From positions 62,001 to 126,000 of the forward strand of contig NW_026515477.1 in the NCBI RefSeq assembly GCF_014898815.1: DNA of 64,000 bases, in the 5' to 3' direction. Shown here piece after piece: positions 42,029 through 53,300 of this stretch. The DNA is from Panonychus citri. Taxonomy: Eukaryota; Arthropoda; Arachnida; Trombidiformes; Tetranychidae. The notes under the pieces were generated by a model. That model worked only from the letters and a program-made list of their open reading frames with translations, searched no databases and was not told the DNA's origin. Numbering within the stretch: the stretch's first letter is position 1; every line of letters begins with the position of its first letter. Position numbers and translations under genes: made by a program.

Positions 42029-43551
42029 TGTTTAACAATTAAAGTTATCAAATAGAATCAAGAACTAATTAATTAAAGAAGAAGAGAAAACAAAACAAAC
42101 AGAAACGTAAGAGGTTGACAATTGACACAAGATGATTAGGTTAATCTGATTGTATACTCACAGTGTAAACATTTAAATTAAGAGTCAAATCTTTGTGATG
42201 ATCAGCAAATTGTTGACGATAACGAATGAGATTAGCGATGATGGTTTACTCATATTGTCCATAACCAATAGAAATTTGAATTGATTAAAATTAACGATCA
42301 ATTTGTTTATTTCAACATTTCAAGCCGATCAGTTGATCATCAATAAAATCACAGCTGAAATTTAAAGTCTCTATGGGAACCGAATGAAAAAGTTGCGCTT
42401 TTTTTAACAGTTAATTAATTAAAGTTGACGATTAACTGATGGTGATGGAAGTTAATTAAAGTGATAATAGATTTACCTTGGTCATGATAATTTAGTGATA
42501 ACCTTGTAATGATCAAATCTAACCACGAGATGAGCTTGAAACTGTTCAACCACTTGTTGAATTAATTTAATTGTACGACCAGAGGAGTTAATTGTTTTCC
42601 TTTGAAGGTTATCAGCTAAATCTTCAGACAGATTAGCGGCCAAAGTACCGATAACATTAATCAAGGCTTCAATCAGATCAATTGTTTCACTTAATCGCCG
42701 GGCCACTGTCATGATCATCGAATGGAAAAGTGTAAAGAATTTAAATTAATTAACTAATTAAAAGAAGAAAAAAAAAAGAAAAGAAACACTTGATTCGGTG
42801 AAAACTAATGTTAAAAATGAACAAAATATAAGAGAAGATGAGAAAGAAAAATAAGTAAACAGATCAACAATTAAGGAAAAAGTAAATAATAAATGAGAGA
42901 CAATTTGATTAGATTAAATCACTTGAATTGACCAATGATACTCACAATCGGATGGGATTAGTGAGTGAAAGATATAAACAATGATTAGAATTTAAGATGA
43001 TTATAATCAAGTGAAATCAATTGGATGGTTCAATTCCGGTTCTGTCGACACAATTATCATCACAATCAACCTCAACCTCAACCTCAACATGATGGAAATT
43101 ATTTTAATCAGAACTGTAACAGGGAAAAGAGAAAGGAAGGAAAGATGATTTAGATCAGTAGGATTACAATTTAAGCCTTAAGCTGTTGTGTTGCTTTCCG
43201 GTTTCACTTTCTGTCATCATAATTATCATCGAATCTTTTTTTTTTGTTGAATAATTTCTTCCGTCTTTTCAGCATTTTTTTTTCAATAAGTAAAATATTT
43301 AATAGGTAGAGATTGAGACAAACACGACGATTGTTGTTGATGATGAGGTTGATTTAGTTATTTAAACCGTTTCGATTTGGCTTTTGGCTTTTTGTGTGAG
43401 TGAGTGTATGTGTGTGTGTTTGTGTGGTTGTGTGGTTGTGTTTGTATTTTGTAGTTGTTTATGAGAAAAGCGGGAGAGAGAGAAAGATAAATCTTCTTTT
43501 TTTCGGGTAATCGTGGAGATGAATTAAATATTATAAATTAAATCACATGCA
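42029..43551. other. spacer with weak coding signals
   Basis: 1.5 kb between the WIPI gene and the PUF60 3' end. It contains an uncertain minus-strand open frame (42482-42718) and another exon-like minus-strand stretch at about 42165-42245 with a GTGAGT donor. A CCTCAA triplet repeat is at about 43067-43084, and T- and GT-rich sequence at 43240-43460. Confidence 0.4.
42482..42718 (-). CDS. possible small unidentified protein or exon (78 aa)
   Basis: An open frame with ordinary amino-acid composition: TVARRLSETIDLIEALINV, IGTLAANLSEDLADNLQRK, then VVEQFQAHLVVRFDHY. It is predicted to be helical. It stops just before a possible splice donor (CAAG/GTAAAT). I do not recognise it. It could be one exon of a larger minus-strand gene with another piece at 42165-42245, or it could be chance. 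Confidence 0.25.
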   Translation of the reverse strand: MIMTVARRLSETIDLIEALINVIGTLAANLSEDLADNLQRKTINSSGRTIKLIQQVVEQFQAHLVVRFDHYKVITKLS

Positions 43552-46033
43552 TTAACCAGAGAGATCTTTTTCATCGTATAGAGTTTGATCGTAAATTTCG
43601 GCTTTCACAATTCGGCCTCCGAAAAATCTTCCATTTAATGAATCACGAGCTTTTATGGCTTCTGTTGAGTGAATTAAAAAAAGAGTAAATTATTACTTTA
43701 GTGTTAAATTGGTGATTAATTTTTCTCTTACCTTGACTGTTACTGAATTCAACGAATATTTTGACAATCACTTCGGCATCATCATCCTCTGACTGTTTTT
43801 CTTCATAAATGATAACACGATTAACTGAGCCAAATTTACCACATTCATCGGTCACTTCAGATTCTAATGCATCGTCAATATCTTCTACTCCGACCATGTT
43901 TCGTAAAACGACAACTCGAGACTCTGTTTTTCGCATCAATTTTTGCATCAACATTTGTCGAGCATTAGATCCTTTGATTACAACGTTCTCTTGCTGCTGT
44001 AAGGTTTGTGGCTCTTCTCCGGGGTTACTTTCTTTAGCTTCGATTTCTTTGGAAGCAGCGAGTGCTGAAGCTTTTTCTTGAGCGGCTGCAAGTCCACTTA
44101 CAACCACCTTATTTACTAAATCATTGGTGTTTGATGCTGAGGAGTTATTGTTATTGGTACTATTATTAAGTGTAATTGTTGATAATGGTGTTGTTATTGT
44201 GCTATTTGGTGAAACTGTAGTAGTAGTTTGTTGAGTCACTATTGGGATTGAGAGAGTTGAGATGAGAGTTGGGGCTGGATTTACTGTCACACCGGTGATG
44301 ATTCCTGGTGCATTTGCGGCTAATACGGGTTGTACTTGTGTCGCTGCTAAAGCCATCAAACTCGTTGAGCCACCAATATTTAAAGATGTAGGAAGTGATA
44401 AACCGGTAGCAGGAATGGCTGTTACTCCTTCGATTAAAGGAGAGGTTCCAGAAGATGAATTGGTTACCGGCGATATACCTGTTGCCTCCATGGCTTGGAT
44501 TTTGGCAGTTGCTGCCGCGGCTGCGACTGCTGCAGCAGTTGGCATCGTACTAGGAGCAGTGGGTCCATCTAAACAGTTCGGTGGAGTGATTGCTCGTCCA
44601 ACACGAAGATATTGACCTGAAATAGAGAGATAAAAGATTCATTAAAGTTATTATTGAATAAGATAAGATGAAGCAAATTACCTCCTAAATCAAATAAATT
44701 CATTGATGTGATCGCATCACTTGTTGCTTGATCCGTTTCGTATTCAATGAAACCATAGCCCTTGTGTTTTCCGGGATACTGAGATTGAGCTAATTTACAA
44801 ATTTTGATTTTACCAAAAGCTTCAAAAACTGATTGAATATCTTGTTCAGTTAAATCCTGATGAATAGAAGCAACATAAACACGATTAAACTTTTTGGCTT
44901 CATTGGTGATCTGTTCAATTATCGGCGCTGCTTGTGGCATATTACTAGGTCTTCCTACTTTGATGTTTCGACCACCAATCATGACACCATTCATTTGATC
45001 TAAAGCTAACTGAGCAGCTTCCGGTAATTCATATTCAACAAATGCAAACCCTTTATGCTTCTGAGTTAAAGGGTCCCAAGACATGTTAATTGACTTAATG
45101 GGGCCGAAAGGTAAAAATGCTTGTCGAACAGTATCCTCTTTAAGCTCAAAACTAATACTTCCAACATAAACACGGCACATAAGCACCAAAGCTTGATGCC
45201 GCTGTAGTGATTTTTGCTGTTGTTGTTGGTGGGCTATGGTTTGTTTGACAAGAACACTCTTAATGCTTTGCTCCATGGCATATTTTTTGGCTTTGGTGAT
45301 GGACTCATATTGTTCCGGTGTAAGTTTAACCAATCCAGCTTGAATTGCTGAAGCTCGAAGGGCACCAGGACCACATATCAATGTACCAGTTTGTTGAACA
45401 GCTGACAAATCAGGAGAAGAAGCATCATCTGTTTAATAAAGAAGCAAATATGATTAGAATTTAAAGCAATTAGTTTTTTTACCATATTATGTGAAAACAA
45501 AAAAAAGTATAGAGAGAGAAGAGCTGAGAGACATCGTCAGAGAGTTGATCGGCTTCCCAATGGTTATGTGACTATCACAGGCTGTAGGTTTTTCTGTTGC
45601 ATCGAAAATGGATCACACAGAGAAATGGATGTCGATGAGTAAAAATAAAAAGAGAAAAAAGAGAAAAAGAGAAGAAAAAAGAGAAAAAGAAGGTAAAAAA
45701 GGGAAAAAGTAAGAAAAGGGAAGTAGAGATGATGAGGATAAAAGAGGCAGAGGTAATAAAGAGAGAAAAAGATGGAAAGTGATGAGAGAGAATAAAAAAG
45801 AGATAGAAAGGTAAAAGAAAGAGAGAGAGAAAAGGGGAGAAAGGAAAAAAAAGAGAACAGAAAAAGAGAAAAATATTCTATGAAATACTCTAATGATAAT
45901 ATAAATTTATAATAATATAATTAAATATGGCAATAAATATGAATTTGAAAATTGTTAAAATTAATTAAAAATAGATAAAGATTCAGGCTCAGTACGGACC
46001 ATCTTGGTTAATGTTGTTGACTCCGTTATCCAT
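43552..46033 (-). CDS. PUF60: PUF60/half-pint splicing factor (4 main exons)
   Basis: A U2AF-related factor that binds poly(U)/pyrimidine tracts and helps 3' splice-site choice. Exons are 45428-44682, 44616-43732 and 43661-43552, plus a probable first exon 46033-46000 (MDNGVNNINQD) whose donor (G/GTCCGT) is weak. About 591 aa (human 559). The N-terminus has KLTPEQYESITKAKKYAMEQ. RRM1 starts CRVYVGSISFEL with KGFAFVEYE. RRM2 starts NRVYVASIHQDL with KGYGFIEYE. A low-complexity Ala/Thr/Ser/Asn linker follows (AAAVAAAAATAKIQA is shared with human PUF60). The C-terminal UHM starts VVVLRNMVGVEDIDD and ends in exon 4 with NGRFFGGRIVKAEIYDQTLY. Sense-strand intron 1 carries a long C/U-rich tract (45640-45872). 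Confidence 0.93.
45640..45872 (-). repeat. long pyrimidine-rich tract (sense strand) in PUF60 intron 1
   Basis: On the plus strand this is almost pure A and G (units like GAGAAAAAAGAGAAAAAG). On the PUF60 transcript it is therefore a C/U-rich tract of about 230 nt, lying between the presumed first coding exon and the RRM exon. It may be simple-sequence drift or a binding site for pyrimidine-tract proteins, including PUF60 itself. Confidence 0.7.
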
Positions 46034-46684
46034 GTTGTCTTTTCAATTTGGACCAATAACACAATAAAATAATAATTTGACTAAATGTTGATTTAACTTA
46101 ATAATTAAATAAATAAACAGTCACTAAGATAAGAGATAAATTAAATTAATTAATTACCATTGATAAAATTAATCGATGAAAATAAATTGAAAAAAGGAAC
46201 AGAAAATTTTTTTAAAAAATTCTCATTCACATTCACATTTCTAGAGAAAATCTGATGTTTCTTTTTTTCTTTTCCAGAGGGAGACACTTCTTTGTTTTGA
46301 TTCTTCCTTCATTCTAACAAAGGTTCAGTTTTTTTCTCTGTCCCTTAATTAAAACAACTTGGAAATTGAATTAAATTTAATTTCTTGTATTTTCTTTTAA
46401 TTATCTGTGATTAAGTACTTCCTGAAGCTCCATTTAGTGGCTAAGAAAAGCTATTTTTTACAGGTAATGTTAGCATTTTCTTCGGATGAGAAAAGGTTGT
46501 TGCTGAGTTTACAGTTTTACTATTTTTTCAAATGATAATTTGACTGTTTGTTGTGATTTTATTTTCTTTTAATGATTATATTTTTTATCTTCTCTATTAC
46601 GTCTTTCTTTTCTTTCATTTTATTCTTGCTTTATATTAACATGTGGCTTTGTGTTATTTTTTCTTTTTAACCATTAGATTTACA

Positions 46685-47884
46685 ATGGATTTTGTTATGG
46701 AAAATCAAGACATTAAGAGCCTTGAACACCCCACCCTCAAGGTACCTTATGAGATTTTGAATAAAAAATTCCGTGGAGCTCAGAAAACTATCGACCGTGA
46801 GGTTTGTCATGTTCAAAGTTGTGTTAACACTTTGGAAAAAGCTGTTCTTGGTCAAGGGTCCAGTTTACCTACAGTGAGTACCATTACCGATCTCTTGTCT
46901 GGTGTGGTTGAGAAATTGACTGTTCTCAAGCGTAAAGCTAAGGAAAGCATAATGGATGAATTGGAAGCTGCCAAATGTTGTAAACGTCGATTAGATCATC
47001 TTAAAGAATATTGTAATCCACGAACAACCGAAGCTTCCATCAATCAATGGAAAAAACGTCGATTGGACCGAATGCTTGTAGAACATTTTTTAAGATCTGG
47101 CTATTATGATTCAGCGATCAAATTAGCTGTTCATTCCAATATTGAACATTTGACGAATATCGATTTATTCCTAGTTTCCCGACAAGTGGAAGAATCTCTT
47201 TTACGCAAAGAAACTGGACAATGTCTATCCTGGTGTCATGACAATAAGTCAAAACTTCGCAAAATCAAAAGTCCTTTAGAATTTAATCTTCGACAACAAG
47301 AGTTTATTGAATTTATTAGACAGAACAAGCGAATTGAAGCCATCAAACATGCTCGAAAATACTTGAGCTGTGTGGAAGGTGATCAAAAGGTTGATCTACA
47401 ACATGTAATGGGCTTATTAGCTTTCAATCCAGATACCGAAGTTGAACCCTACAAGTCTCTTTTTGATGAAACCCGATGGTCAAGTTTAGTTGAACAATTT
47501 CGTTTGGCTAATTTTAAATTGTATCAACTGAGTCCAACCTCTGTTTTTGCAATAACACTTCAATCAGGTCTTTCAGCTCTAAAAACACCTCAATGTTACA
47601 GTAAAGATACGGAAAAAAATCCCGATTGTCCCGTTTGCTCAGATCTCCTTAACCAATTGGCCATACCACTTCCCTGTTCCCATTGTTCACAATCTCGTTT
47701 AGTTTGTCACATCTCTGGTCAACCATTGAATGAACATAATCATCCAATGGTCCTTCCTAACGGAAATGTCTACGGGGAACTATCACTCAAACAAATGGCC
47801 ATAGAAAATGGTGGTAAAATAATATGTCCACGAAGTAAAGAGGTTTACGATTTAAAAGATGCTGAAAAAGTGTACGTAATGTAA
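46685..47884 (+). CDS. MAEA: MAEA, RING-type subunit of the CTLH/GID E3 ubiquitin ligase
   Basis: A single coding exon of 399 aa (human MAEA is 396). The N-terminus LEHPTLKVPYEILNKKFRG is typical. LisH/CTLH regions follow (RLDRMLVEHFLRSGYYDSA, SPLEFNLRQQEFIEFIR), then the CRA region (YKSLFDETRWSSLVEQFR). The C-terminal degenerate RING reads CPVCSDLLNQLAIPLPCSH and LVCHISGQPLNEHNHPMVLP, then NGNVYGELSLKQMA. The start is the ATG at 46685, 8 nt after a possible 3' splice site (ATTAG), so a 5' UTR intron is likely. A divergent promoter is shared with PUF60 upstream. Confidence 0.95.
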   Translation: MDFVMENQDIKSLEHPTLKVPYEILNKKFRGAQKTIDREVCHVQSCVNTLEKAVLGQGSSLPTVSTITDLLSGVVEKLTVLKRKAKESIMDELEAAKCCKRRLDHLKEYCNPRTTEASINQWKKRRLDRMLVEHFLRSGYYDSAIKLAVHSNIEHLTNIDLFLVSRQVEESLLRKETGQCLSWCHDNKSKLRKIKSPLEFNLRQQEFIEFIRQNKRIEAIKHARKYLSCVEGDQKVDLQHVMGLLAFNPDTEVEPYKSLFDETRWSSLVEQFRLANFKLYQLSPTSVFAITLQSGLSALKTPQCYSKDTEKNPDCPVCSDLLNQLAIPLPCSHCSQSRLVCHISGQPLNEHNHPMVLPNGNVYGELSLKQMAIENGGKIICPRSKEVYDLKDAEKVYVM

Positions 47885-48628
47885 TCAAAAACATCAACAC
47901 CACAAAATGATACACAACAATATCAACAACAACAACCACACACACACACACATTACAATAATTATAATCAACCCAAAATCTATAGATAAAACCAACAGAC
48001 AAACAAAAGATATACAAATCAACAATGGCCATCATACACATTTCAAAATATTCATCAATTATAAACAAAATTAAATTCTCATCTCAATAACCAAACAGAA
48101 AAAAAAATAAACGCAAAGGTTAATAATATCTTAGTGTCACATTCATTTTGATTACAATTGTTTTAGAACAAAAAAAAATGTAAATACAATAATATAAATC
48201 TCGGATAATCGAATTGAACTTTTTCGTTTATTTCAAATCGAAATGATTTTGTTTTCTCTTCCTTTTTAAATCCTTTGTGAAAATAAAACCGAGAGAATTA
48301 TTTTAATTTCTTTTCTCGTCTAATTAACACTAATCAGGCACATTCGAGACAATTTTCAAGTTGATTGACACTCCAAATATGAAAAACTAATTTTACAATA
48401 AGAAAAAAAGTAAACATGATGAGTCGAGCAAAAGAAATTAGATTTTTTTCAATGGTTCCACTCCAAATAATGATTATATTGATTAGTTATTAATGAGAAA
48501 AAAATGTTTTGAAACAAATGACAAAATTAGATGAACGATTATCGATTCTGATTGTTGCCGTTCTAGTTTCATCTGACGGAATTGACAACTTGCTAAGGCG
48601 CAGAAAGTTAATTGTTTCGTCGATTTGG
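47885..48628. other. convergent 3' region between MAEA and GATA factor
   Basis: About 740 bp of AT-rich sequence with a CA microsatellite (47938-47951). Both genes end here; several A-rich runs and AATAAA-like motifs fit poly(A) sites. No gene seen. Confidence 0.5.
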
Positions 48629-50424
48629 TTAATCATCGAGTGAAGTCAAAGATTGTATTACACTTGTGTGCATGACGATCATCGGTGGCTGAATGTGGGG
48701 ATTATTTGATGATGGATTAACTAATTGATTCTGTTGTTGTTGTTGTTGTTGTTGTTGATGCATTAATTGAGATTGTGAGGCTTGAACTAATTGTGATTGT
48801 AAGGATTGGTGAGGGTTTTGAATTTGTTGCTGTTGCTGTTGTTGTTGGTGTTGTTGTTGCTGCTGTTGATGGTGATGATGATTATTTGCTTGATTAACTA
48901 ATCCATTTGTTGATTGGATTGTGTTAGTTGATCCTGCTGGATTTTTCGGTCGACGTTTTCGCGTTTGAATGCCGTCTTTTTTCATCGTCATCGGACGTGG
49001 GACACCGTGTAATTTAAAGTAAAGGCCACAAGCATTGCAAACGGGCGCACCTTCAATATTACGCCTCCAAAGAGTTGTTTGTCCAGTGCCACAGTTTGAG
49101 CACGATAATCCGGCCCGACGATTATTGGGAATCTTTTTGTGTGGTTTAATTGGTGGTCGATTCATACCATTTATCTTTGAGTAAAGACCACAAGCGTTAC
49201 ACAAATAATGACCTGTTCCATCTCGACGCCATAAAGGTGTTGACATCGCTCCACATTAACACATTCCCGTGCTTCCCGTATTCATATTCAGCTGGTAATT
49301 GACTTCGATAACATGGCGCTGAGACTAAAACTGCAAAGGTATAAGAGAAGATGAGAATTTGATTAAATTGGTTCATTTGGAAACTAAATTGGATGGAGAG
49401 AAAACAACAATTAACATACTGTGATAATTTGATGGATTGTGATTAATAGATTCCGAAAGCTGATTATCTGTACCATTCCCATTAGATGAAGTTGATCCTC
49501 CGTACGAATCGGGTGAAGTAAAATATGGGACTAAATTTCCGCCAATAATATTTTTCTCATTTCCGTTATCACCAGAGTGTCCCGTAGGTAAGGTAGACAT
49601 AGAATGGCCTGTTGGCCCTTGAACAACGTAACTATATTGAAATCCCGCTACAATCGAGGATTAAGATAAAGGGGAAAAACATCACCAAGGAAGATGAACA
49701 ATTAAACAAACCGAACAATTAAACATCGTTCAAATCTTTTGTTCATTGTGTTTCAAACACTTAACCAAATGATTGTTTCATTTGATTGAACGGAATGAGT
49801 TTCAATGATTGCGGAGCAAAAAGATCACATACCTAAAGATTGAACTGGTACATAAGGAACTTCGGGATTAAGTGATGAACGGGAAGAAGGAATCAAGTCC
49901 ATGTTGATATTATTATTCTGTTGTTGTTGTTGTTGTTGTGATTTCTTATTATCCTCATCGTTGGACTGATTTGGTTGTTGAGTTGAATAAAACTCCTCTT
50001 GTTTCAATCCTTGGTCCGAATGAACAACATATTGATCTTTGGTGATTTCTGGACACACGAAACAAGAGAGAAAACGTAATTAAAAGTAAAGATGAGAAAA
50101 GGAAGAGAAAAAAACACCACAGATAAATGATATAGAAATGAATTCGTTGGACAATCAGAATCATTTCGATTTTCACTTAATCACAAGTTGAAACAATTTC
50201 TTACCAATCTTGGGATTTTCAATCATGTTTGATTTAGATGGTGAAATTGAAGTGGTTATATTTGAGGACGATGATGATGATGATGATGAAGTTAACTGAT
50301 TAGTGGCATTTGAATCGGCGGTCATCTTATTTTTTAGACTATCATTGTGGGCCGAGTCGATTGGCGATTCCTTACCTGCCATTATTATTTCTTGTTTAAC
50401 GTTCAAATACTTTTGGCTTAGCAT
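48629..50424 (-). CDS. two-finger GATA transcription factor, pannier/GATA4-6 type (4 exons; two missing bases at the first finger)
   Basis: Exons on the minus strand are 50424-50205, 50048-49833, 49647-49420 and 49330-48629, joining in phase 1, for about 455 aa. The N-terminal part is Ser/Asn/Gln-rich. The zinc fingers are in the last exon: [29 protein letters not shown], then LSCSNCGTGQTTLWRRNIEG and PVCNACGLYFKLHGVPRP, followed by the basic tail GIQTRKRRPKN. Two Gln/His-rich repeats follow at the C-terminus. Around the first CVNC the frame needs one base at GGG (49275-49277) and one at about 49255 to join LPAEYEYG to the finger. Both gaps are next to short same-base runs. The 5' end may extend further. 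GATA4-6/pannier class is chosen from finger sequence. Confidence 0.88.
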
Positions 50425-50900
50425 TTGGTACGCGATGGCGATGCTGATGATGATGAGATTGTGACAATAAATTGTTACTGAATCTCAGAGTTTTTTCTCC
50501 CTCTTTCTCACTCATTTTCATTCTCTCTCTCTCTCTCTTCTTTTTCCATTTTCTTTCTTTTCCCTTGTCTCCCATTGGTTCGAAGTTATCAGAAAAAACT
50601 TTGGATCTATTTACTCTGCTAATCCGATTCTATGGTAACAAAGTGATAAAAAGTCAAGTACTTTCTCTGTAAAGAAATAATCATAAAGTTTGTTTTTTGG
50701 TTAGACTCATAATATTAATTATTAGAAAGAATAAGAGGAAGATGATGAAGACGATGATGAGAATGAGAAAGAGGAGGTTGGATAGGTGATGGAGGTGGAG
50801 AAGAAGAAGAAGAAAAGTAAAGATGAAGCCTGAATTCACCCTTCATCATCTTCTTCATCTCTTCATCCTCTTTGTTTTTCTTCATCATCGTCATCATCAT

Positions 50901-50957
50901 TTAGCATCATAATTAGGAATCATCCAAGAGAAATGATTCCTAATTGTGTAATGCTAA
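50901..50957. other. 57-nt hairpin (possible pre-miRNA or structured regulatory element)
   Basis: A perfect 13-bp inverted repeat, AATTAGGAATCAT (50911-50923) and ATGATTCCTAATT (50933-50945), encloses a 9-nt loop. It is extended beyond a small 3/5-nt internal loop by TTAGCAT (50901-50907) pairing with ATGCTAA (50951-50957). Total arm length of about 23 nt is in the range of animal miRNA precursors. It lies about 0.5 kb upstream of the GATA gene start. I do not recognise a known miRNA seed. Confidence 0.4.
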
Positions 50958-52959
50958 TAATGTTATTAATAAGGTGTTTTAACCAAATTATGATCAAAGT
51001 CATTACAATCAGGTAATTTCATCTTCTCCATCATCATCATCATCTCATCATCCTTACAGTTTCATTCAAAGTCACTTACATTTTTGCCTCCTCGTGATTT
51101 ATTTTACTTTTTTTTTACATTTAATTGCGTCAATTGTTGTCAATAATAATATTCATCATCATCATTAAGGCTGATTAATTTATAGACACTATTAATACAC
51201 AGGAATTAAGAGAGAAACTCAATTAGAAAGGGAGAAAATTAAATTAATAACAATTGTAACAATTAACTTCATAACAACAACAACACACGAAAAAAAGGCG
51301 TAACTGATAATTTTAATCAACAACAATTATCTAATTCTAATTAGTATTATTAAATTATCTCTTTTTTTTTCATTCATTTATCTCTTGAAATTTATTCTCA
51401 ACTTTAATCAGTAATTGATTGATGTTGTTGATTTGTTAATTAAAACTACAGGTAACTCACAGAAAATTGTGTGATACTAAAATTTAGTTTTAGTTTAGTT
51501 GATTAACTTTCTCACAATCGTCTAAACAATTAATATAATTGGTAAATAGTAACATTTTTCTTAACTAACTGTAAGAACATGATTATCTTCATCTCTTTCT
51601 ATCTTCACAGTGATTATTGATTAGACAATAGATTTCATCTAATTATTACACTTAGTTTGATTTGTATCATTATCTTAAAAATGATTATCATACATAAACG
51701 TGATCAAATTTGATTAAGGTCTACAACAGGTAAATCTTATCATTACCATGATATTGATTGACATAATGTTTTGTTGTCTATCACTAATCAGTGAAAAAAA
51801 GTAAAAGAAACTGATTAAAAAATAGATGAGATTAAATATCTTCAATTGATTAACTTTTAATCATCTGATATAAGTTAATATTAGTTAAAAAAGAAAAGGA
51901 TAAAGTTAATTATAACAAATTAAGCTAATCTAAGGTTAATAACAATTGAAATGCTGGATAAGTTTTATAATAAGTTGATCAACAATTTGTCTTCACATTG
52001 TATTGGTCTTAGATTTTGAAAATTGATTGCTCATTGATAGGATTACTTAATTAAGTGAGTACTTTACCTTCAGGGAGGATCAATTACTTTGTTACAATTA
52101 ATTTTATCATCCAGGTAACCACAAGAATGAAGATGAAGAAAAGTTAATGGATGATAAATGGAGAGAGAGAGAGAGAGAGAGATTGAGTGATATTCGTCAT
52201 TTGTCTTCCTCTTCATCTCCATCATCCATTATTATGATTATACTTAACATGATGATTTCCATCACCATCAAGGTTAAATGAGTAAAAGATGAAATAATAA
52301 TAAAACGAAAATAAGATCAACAAATTGTTTGAAAGAGCGAAATCACTTTGAGGGTAACAAAATTAAGCAAATAGATGTTGATTTGTATGTGTAACAATCA
52401 GAGTAAACAGAAAGTTGTGGGTAAAGGTGAGAGAGAAAAGTTAACCTTTGACACTAAACGAGAAAAGAAACAAACAGATGAACAAATGTCAACAAACATT
52501 TCATTTGTTTTTCTTTAAGTAAATTAATTAATCATAATTTTTTTTTCTCTCTTTTTTTTTCTTTCAAATTGACACTTTTCAAACTTCAACCAATACAATT
52601 ACTCTCATCATTTCAACCATTCACCTCTAAGAGTGTAAATACAAATGTTCATCTTTCATCATTATAACTTTAATGTCTTCTTAATTTTCACTAATTCTTT
52701 CATCATTTTATAAATTCAGTTGGAAAAGAATTACAATTAACAATTTAAATTCCAATCGACCGTATAAACTTTTCTGTTCATGGAAAACAATTGTAAATGT
52801 TCAGTCTAAGAAATGAGAATTCTCTTTGAAAGAACAGACATCCCAAACCGAAAAAGATAAATAGTAGTGAATAAATTGTTGAATTATCAACGATTTTAAT
52901 TGTAAAAATTAAAAGAAAAAGTGTTAATTGTTAATCGAAAAGAGAAAAAAGAGCGACTG

Positions 52960-52972
52960 TCGCCACCTGGCG
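52960..52972 (-). promoter_or_regulatory. CTCF-like motif upstream of CtBP
   Basis: The sequence GTCGCCACCTGGCG reads CGCCAGGTGGCGAC on the minus strand. It has the AGGTGGCG core of insect and vertebrate CTCF sites but not the full CCAC 5' half. It is about 330 bp before the CtBP start codon. Confidence 0.3.
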
Positions 52973-53300
52973 AATGAACTTCGATGTTCCATTTGAATTT
53001 GGCGCTTTTCGTTTACGACAAAAAAGTTCTCAGTTCGCATGACCGCATTTGGGCGTATCAAAATGGCGCTTTTAACCGAGTCTTTCTTGCAGTTTCTTTT
53101 GTGGCGATTTCTCTTTCTTTCTCTCTCTCTCTAGGTTTTTTTTTCTCATTTTTATCATCACATTTGACTCTGTTTTTTTTGTGTCTCGGTCTCACTCTCT
53201 CACTCTCTCTCATCATCATCATCATCATCATCAGCATCTTCTTCTTCCTCATAATCGTCTTTGTTAATAAATAAATAACAATCATAATTTAGTTATAAAT

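Larger units (their letters stand above)
50425..53300. other. long divergent regulatory region between the GATA factor and CtBP
   Basis: 2.9 kb without a gene, the longest spacer here. It contains CAT/ATG trinucleotide runs (about 50740-50900, 53209-53232), a GA microsatellite (52161-52182), a hairpin (50901-50957) and a CTCF-like site (52960). Open frames in it are low-complexity and are not called. Confidence 0.6.

Noticed and set aside
43067..43084. CCTCAA triplet as telomere-like repeat
   Set aside because: Only three units and not the arthropod TTAGG unit.
50715..50900. Met/Lys/Glu-rich open frame on the minus strand
   Set aside because: Translation of CAT/ATG trinucleotide repeats, no coding features.
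52984..53285. Overlapping open frames just before CtBP
   Set aside because: Low-complexity CT and CAT repeats in a promoter region; the real CtBP first exon follows at 53301.
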